From Metaphire vulgaris (taxonomy: Eukaryota > Annelida > Clitellata > Crassiclitellata > Megascolecidae): a stretch of 64,000 nt of DNA. The stretch spans positions 11,920,199 to 11,984,198 of the forward strand of contig CM030848.1 in assembly GCA_018105865.1 (NCBI GenBank), in the 5' to 3' direction. This document shows, one piece after another, positions 59,974-64,000 of this stretch. Each line of letters starts with the position of its first letter. Positions within the stretch are counted from its first letter, which is position 1. The position numbers and the translations under genes are program-made. The notes under the pieces were generated by a model, which was not told where the DNA came from, searched no databases, and saw only the letters and a program-made list of their open reading frames with translations.

Positions 59974-61514
59974 TACCTTTGTGAATTTTCCAACAGCCCA
60001 TCAGTCTATTCTGTTACTATATTTTTGCCTGAGCTCCGCTGCAATAACTACAATGAAATATCTTACGGTGGGGCATATTGCATCAGTGTTCTGTGTATTT
60101 TGTTTTTCAAAGAAAGCTTGTAAGTCAACCAGATTCTACAGAAAGCAGGTACGCTGCGAGTTAATATTATTGAACTGTTAAGGTGGACTCTCGATGAAGA
60201 GCGGCTTCACTTACGGAAGATTCTCCCAAAACCCTCAGCAAGTGAAAGCCACGGTGGTAATTGGGAATGTATAGATTGAGATTATGATGGTACGATGATG
60301 TGTACCAGTACTTCTATCTTGAGGTTCTGGTGGCAGGAATGTTTGATTGACATGGACCGTATTTGTTCCTGTCTTTGCCATTGTATACTGCACTTGTATC
60401 TAGGACTTTTCTTATGTAATGTTAGCCTGCCTTATCGTCTGCTTTCTGGCAGAACCGTTGTGAGCTTTACTCCAATAACTTATCTCAAGACCCTCAACAG
60501 TGAAAGTCAGTGACAGGAACTGAGTACCTACCCTAGTAGCACTGTTAAGGTACGTCATTTAAAGTTGGGGTGCAGATTATCTCCGGAACGGAACGGGTGT
60601 TCCACTGAAAAGGAAAAAAAAACCTGAACTTTAAGCGCGAATGTTGGCTTTCATGCGCTTTTATCTTACATTAGACCTGTTGCATGTCTTATTCATTATG
60701 TGAAATGAACTTGTGGACTTCTTTGTGTTTTGCATTTATACCTCTTGGGTTTAACTTTAAGCCTTTCTTGAGGTGAATTTTGCCTGCATACTCTTCTTAT
60801 TCCCTGGCAGACACACTTTCTCCTTATGGACTATAAATGGGCTATAAATTATGCCACACACTTTCTGTTGTGTCTTGAGTTGAAAGGGAGTTTTCTTAGG
60901 CTATGAAACGGGTAACTCAGTTGTTATGCTCATAGCTGGTACCGCCTTTAATACTGCATGACGCTGCTAGGCATATGCTGTGCTTTTATAAGAGTTGTGC
61001 TGAAGGCATAGTTATGCTTGTAATGCATGAGTAAACAATACTAGCCCCAGAACTTGCTGCTTCTAGTTAACCTGGACTCTCTTCTTTATAATTCGGCTTG
61101 GGTCTCAGCAAGGAATCCTCCACAGCCTCAAAGCATTGGCCTCATGCAGGTAGAAACGCCTGTGGTTAGCCAACAAGGAGAACATTTGTTTAACAGATAC
61201 CAGTAGCCTACACTGGCGAACATTTAAGCTATCTAAGCCATAGTCCTTTTATTGGGGTAGGAAATTGCCAGCGTATAAATATACAATAATTAAAAGTGGA
61301 ATTTTATTGAGGTTCATATATCTGATATCTGTGATATATGTTTGGTTAATACCAGCATGTACTAAGAAAATGCAGTTTTAAAATGACTCACAGCCAGAAA
61401 GAGTTATGTTTCCTAAACTGCATTCAGGCAGGAGATTGGTATGAAGTTATCAAATGAATGACTACTTTGGAATATACTCTTTTTGAAATTGTCGAGTGAC
61501 TACTTTTATTAAAA

Positions 61515-61745
61515 TAGTCATCAGTAAGGCCTTATCCAGTCCAGAATACTGTGTTCAGGCATGGAATACATTCTTGAAAAAAGACATAAAGCTTTTAGAA
61601 AAGTGCAGAGACAAACAACAGAGATGGTCAATGGATGCCATAATTTAAGCCATGAAAAAAGGAGGAGGAGGAGGAGGAGAGAGAGAGATATGGTAGATTT
61701 TATAGATATATACAAAATAATGACTGAGAAAGTATATGTGCCATA
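61515..61745 (+). mobile_element. LINE (non-LTR) reverse-transcriptase remnant
   Basis: Broken frames read SPEYCVQAW, FLKKDIKLLEK, KVQRQTTEMVNGCHNLSHEKR (in two parts) and RDMVDFIDIYKIMT, the well-known C-terminal RT segment of CR1/L2/RTE-type elements. A (GGA)n expansion interrupts it. Confidence 0.8.
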
Positions 61746-61817
61746 AGATTGATTCTTTACATTGACACACTATAGCGGAACACAGGCTTGCTTATCTTTC
61801 TAAACCACTTGAAATCA

Positions 61818-61818
<1 letters not shown>

Positions 61819-61877
<59 letters not shown>
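61819..61877. repeat. (ATT)n microsatellite
   Basis: About 19 ATT units soon after the LINE remnant. Confidence 0.93.
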
Positions 61878-61879
<2 letters not shown>

Positions 61880-63546
61880 TTAACATGTGTTCATTAAATG
61901 CTACTTTATCAGCATTTTGGGATAGCAGTGGAGTTCCAACTAATTGTTTGTGCTCTTGGGCCTATGGCGTTGGTGTATTTATCCATTCTAATGTGTATGA
62001 AGCCATGTGTGGTGATGAATCGGCCTTTCCTTCTTTGTCTTAATTGCGTGATTGTTGGCTGCTAAAAATTGCCTAAGGAGAATTGTGCAAAAACTGTTTC
62101 TTATTACTAAGTCACGCGTTGAGAGGGCGAATTGGCCAGCCCAGCCCTTGGGCAAGCGCAGCAGTGAGTGTTTGGGTGGGGGTTCTGGCGGATAACAGCG
62201 CTATTACCTGTCGGCGGCAGCTGGCTTTGTAGCTTGTTAGGCATGTTGGCTGTTAAATGAAAATATTTCTAGCGTGACTGTAAAATTCTTTTATAATTAT
62301 TATTTAATCAGCTTGTAAAATATTCAGCTTGGTACTGTTTGATTACGGTATTGAGAAGGCCTTTTCAATGTGTCTTTCTCTAGATAAGCTAATTTGCGGT
62401 ACCGGTAGATGTAAGTGTAACTTAGCTCTCAAAACGTAGCTTTTAGGCTGTTAATATCGGTAATTAGGAATGTTGGATGAGAACCTTTGTTTTTAGCACA
62501 CAGAAATTTCGCATTTGCTAATTAGACAATGTTTGGGTCAGAATTAAAATTTCGTTGCCACAAAAGTTCAAAACGGAAAGTCTACTTCCGTTTTCCTAGT
62601 TAATGAACCAAATACATCTTGGGCGTGACCCTGTCAAGTTTCCATCCTGGTCACCACTGCCATCCAGGCAATGTAACTTGATGCACACTGTGTGTGTGAG
62701 TGTGTGTGTGTGTGTGTTTGTTTAAATGTTAGGCTAGTTCTGAACCTCTGACATCTCTGACCAAGTCTGTTGCATATGTATTTTTGTGAACGTGTGGGTG
62801 TGTTTGAGCGCATTTGTGTGTATCATGAAAAGTTCTTTCATCTCGTTTATCTTCTGTTTTCAATTGCTGGAGTTCAAACTGTATGAACTCTTGTATTTGG
62901 TTGCTTGATCGTCCACTGGTGTTCTCAGCACTGTCTGAGCTGTTTTCTTTTGGCAAATATTGAGAGGAAATGTGTGTGTGTGTGTGTGTGTTTTGTGCAT
63001 GTGTATGCATATGAACATTGCTATTTGAAAACCATAGTCTTGGTTTTGTGATTGTTCTATGCTTGAATAAAAGCAGTGACTTCTCTATCCATCATCTAAT
63101 GACAGTGCTGGATTTATTAGGTGAATAAAAACAGTTTTTATGGATTATAGGGACTAAGTATGGAATTTGATGGCATAGCTTATTATTACCAGAGTATTAC
63201 TTTTATTAGAGGTTTCGCCCGTAGGCTCAATCCCCGTACTGTCCCGTGTCCCGTTTTTGTGGCCATCAGCCCATATTAAGCCATTTATTGTCAGACGGTG
63301 GCCAGCCTTTACCACGAAACCTATGGTTACATTTATAATGTTGCCATTGCTACTAATTTTACCACTGGAATTGAGCGATTGAGTGAAGACTGAGTCAACC
63401 CCAGAACTCCAGCAATTCTCGAACTCGTTCCCATCAATTGGCTCTACAGTCCAATGATGTTACCAAACATCCATCTTCCTGTCCCATTTGGTTTACTTTT
63501 GTTATTTCCATTGATTTCTCTAAAAGCCTGTTTTTGGCAACATGTG
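61878..63546. other. Intergenic or intronic DNA, no gene recognised
   Basis: (TG)n runs at 62687-62720 and 62972-62994 and a modest GC-rich patch at 62105-62230. No spliced exon recognised on either strand. The same holds for 59974-61514. Confidence 0.45.
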
Positions 63547-63550
63547 TTGG

Positions 63551-63613
<63 letters not shown>

Positions 63614-63690
63614 CGGCGTCAGCGACAATGATGAGGATGGTGGTAGTGGTGATGATGATGATGATGACGACGACAACGACGATGATGGTT
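63547..63690 (+). repeat. (GAT)n microsatellite with GAC/GGT variants
   Basis: About 22 pure GAT units then degenerate units. Poly-Asp, poly-Met and poly-Ile frames result. Confidence 0.93.
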
Positions 63691-64000
63691 GCCTGTGATT
63701 TCTTCATCTGCATATTGATCATCAACTGGTCCAAAACCCTTTTTTCATTAATGGTTCCTGCAAATGAATGTTGAAACACTCATAATGAATAGATGATTTG
63801 ACGTTGTACATCAGCAGTAGCCTAGGCTGTATGTACGGTAGTTCTCTTCCTCATATTATAATGGGATGCCATTTCTCTTAACCATTCTGAATCACTTGAG
63901 TCTGTTACATTTTGTCTCTTGTTGTTCCTGGGATTTTACAAACAGAAACAATTTTTTTAGGCTGATCGTGTGCATGCAGTTTCCATCGTTATTAGTCTTG

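Overview
The window is eukaryotic: genes split by GT-AG (and apparently two GC-AG) introns, AT-rich non-coding DNA with GC-rich exons, long trinucleotide microsatellites and very many small non-autonomous transposons. The gene set (DDIT3/ATF4-like bZIP, TMEM145/GPR180-like ectodomain, F-box/LRR, TNFAIP8-like, BTF3), the tRNA- and 5S-derived SINEs and a striking excess of the palindrome TAGGCCTA suggest a marine invertebrate, possibly an echinoderm or other invertebrate deuterostome. The taxon is an inference, not a proof.

Layout. 1-1145: 3' coding part of a leucine-zipper protein. 2.1-9.7 kb: repeats only, namely a tRNA-derived SINE, hAT-type MITEs with 8-bp target duplications and a 5S rRNA-derived element. 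9.8-11.9 kb: a possible last exon, then an intronless gene for a secreted or surface protein made of two TMEM145/GPR180-type ectodomains without the seven-helix part. 12-29 kb: microsatellites and MITEs, with one convincing isolated exon at 26240-26332. 29398-36585 (+): seven exons of an F-box/LRR gene whose introns are full of MITEs. 36.6-39.7 kb: a MITE cluster with one nested pair. 39763-46606 (-): a two-exon TNFAIP8-like gene with a 6.3-kb intron holding a three-level nest of elements. 48331-53205 (+): BTF3 (NAC beta), six coding exons. 53.4-64 kb: MITEs, LINE remnants, a 480-bp compound trinucleotide tract split by a pogo-like element, and a 41-bp minisatellite.

The genes look like unrelated housekeeping and signalling genes rather than an operon or cluster. 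The most unusual signals are: (a) a short shared sequence, consensus GACAAGCAAAAAAGGTCATC, inside many MITEs whose terminal inverted repeats differ; (b) the tandem TMEM145/GPR180-like ectodomain protein; (c) a 360-bp inverted-repeat element carrying CCCTAA telomere-like tracts, itself hit by a hAT MITE and itself inserted in a SINE tail; (d) an 80-bp TTAA-flanked element present five times; (e) a MITE that ends 13 nt before an F-box gene exon; (f) two GC-AG introns in BTF3. All homology statements come from reading translations against remembered family patterns; no search was run.
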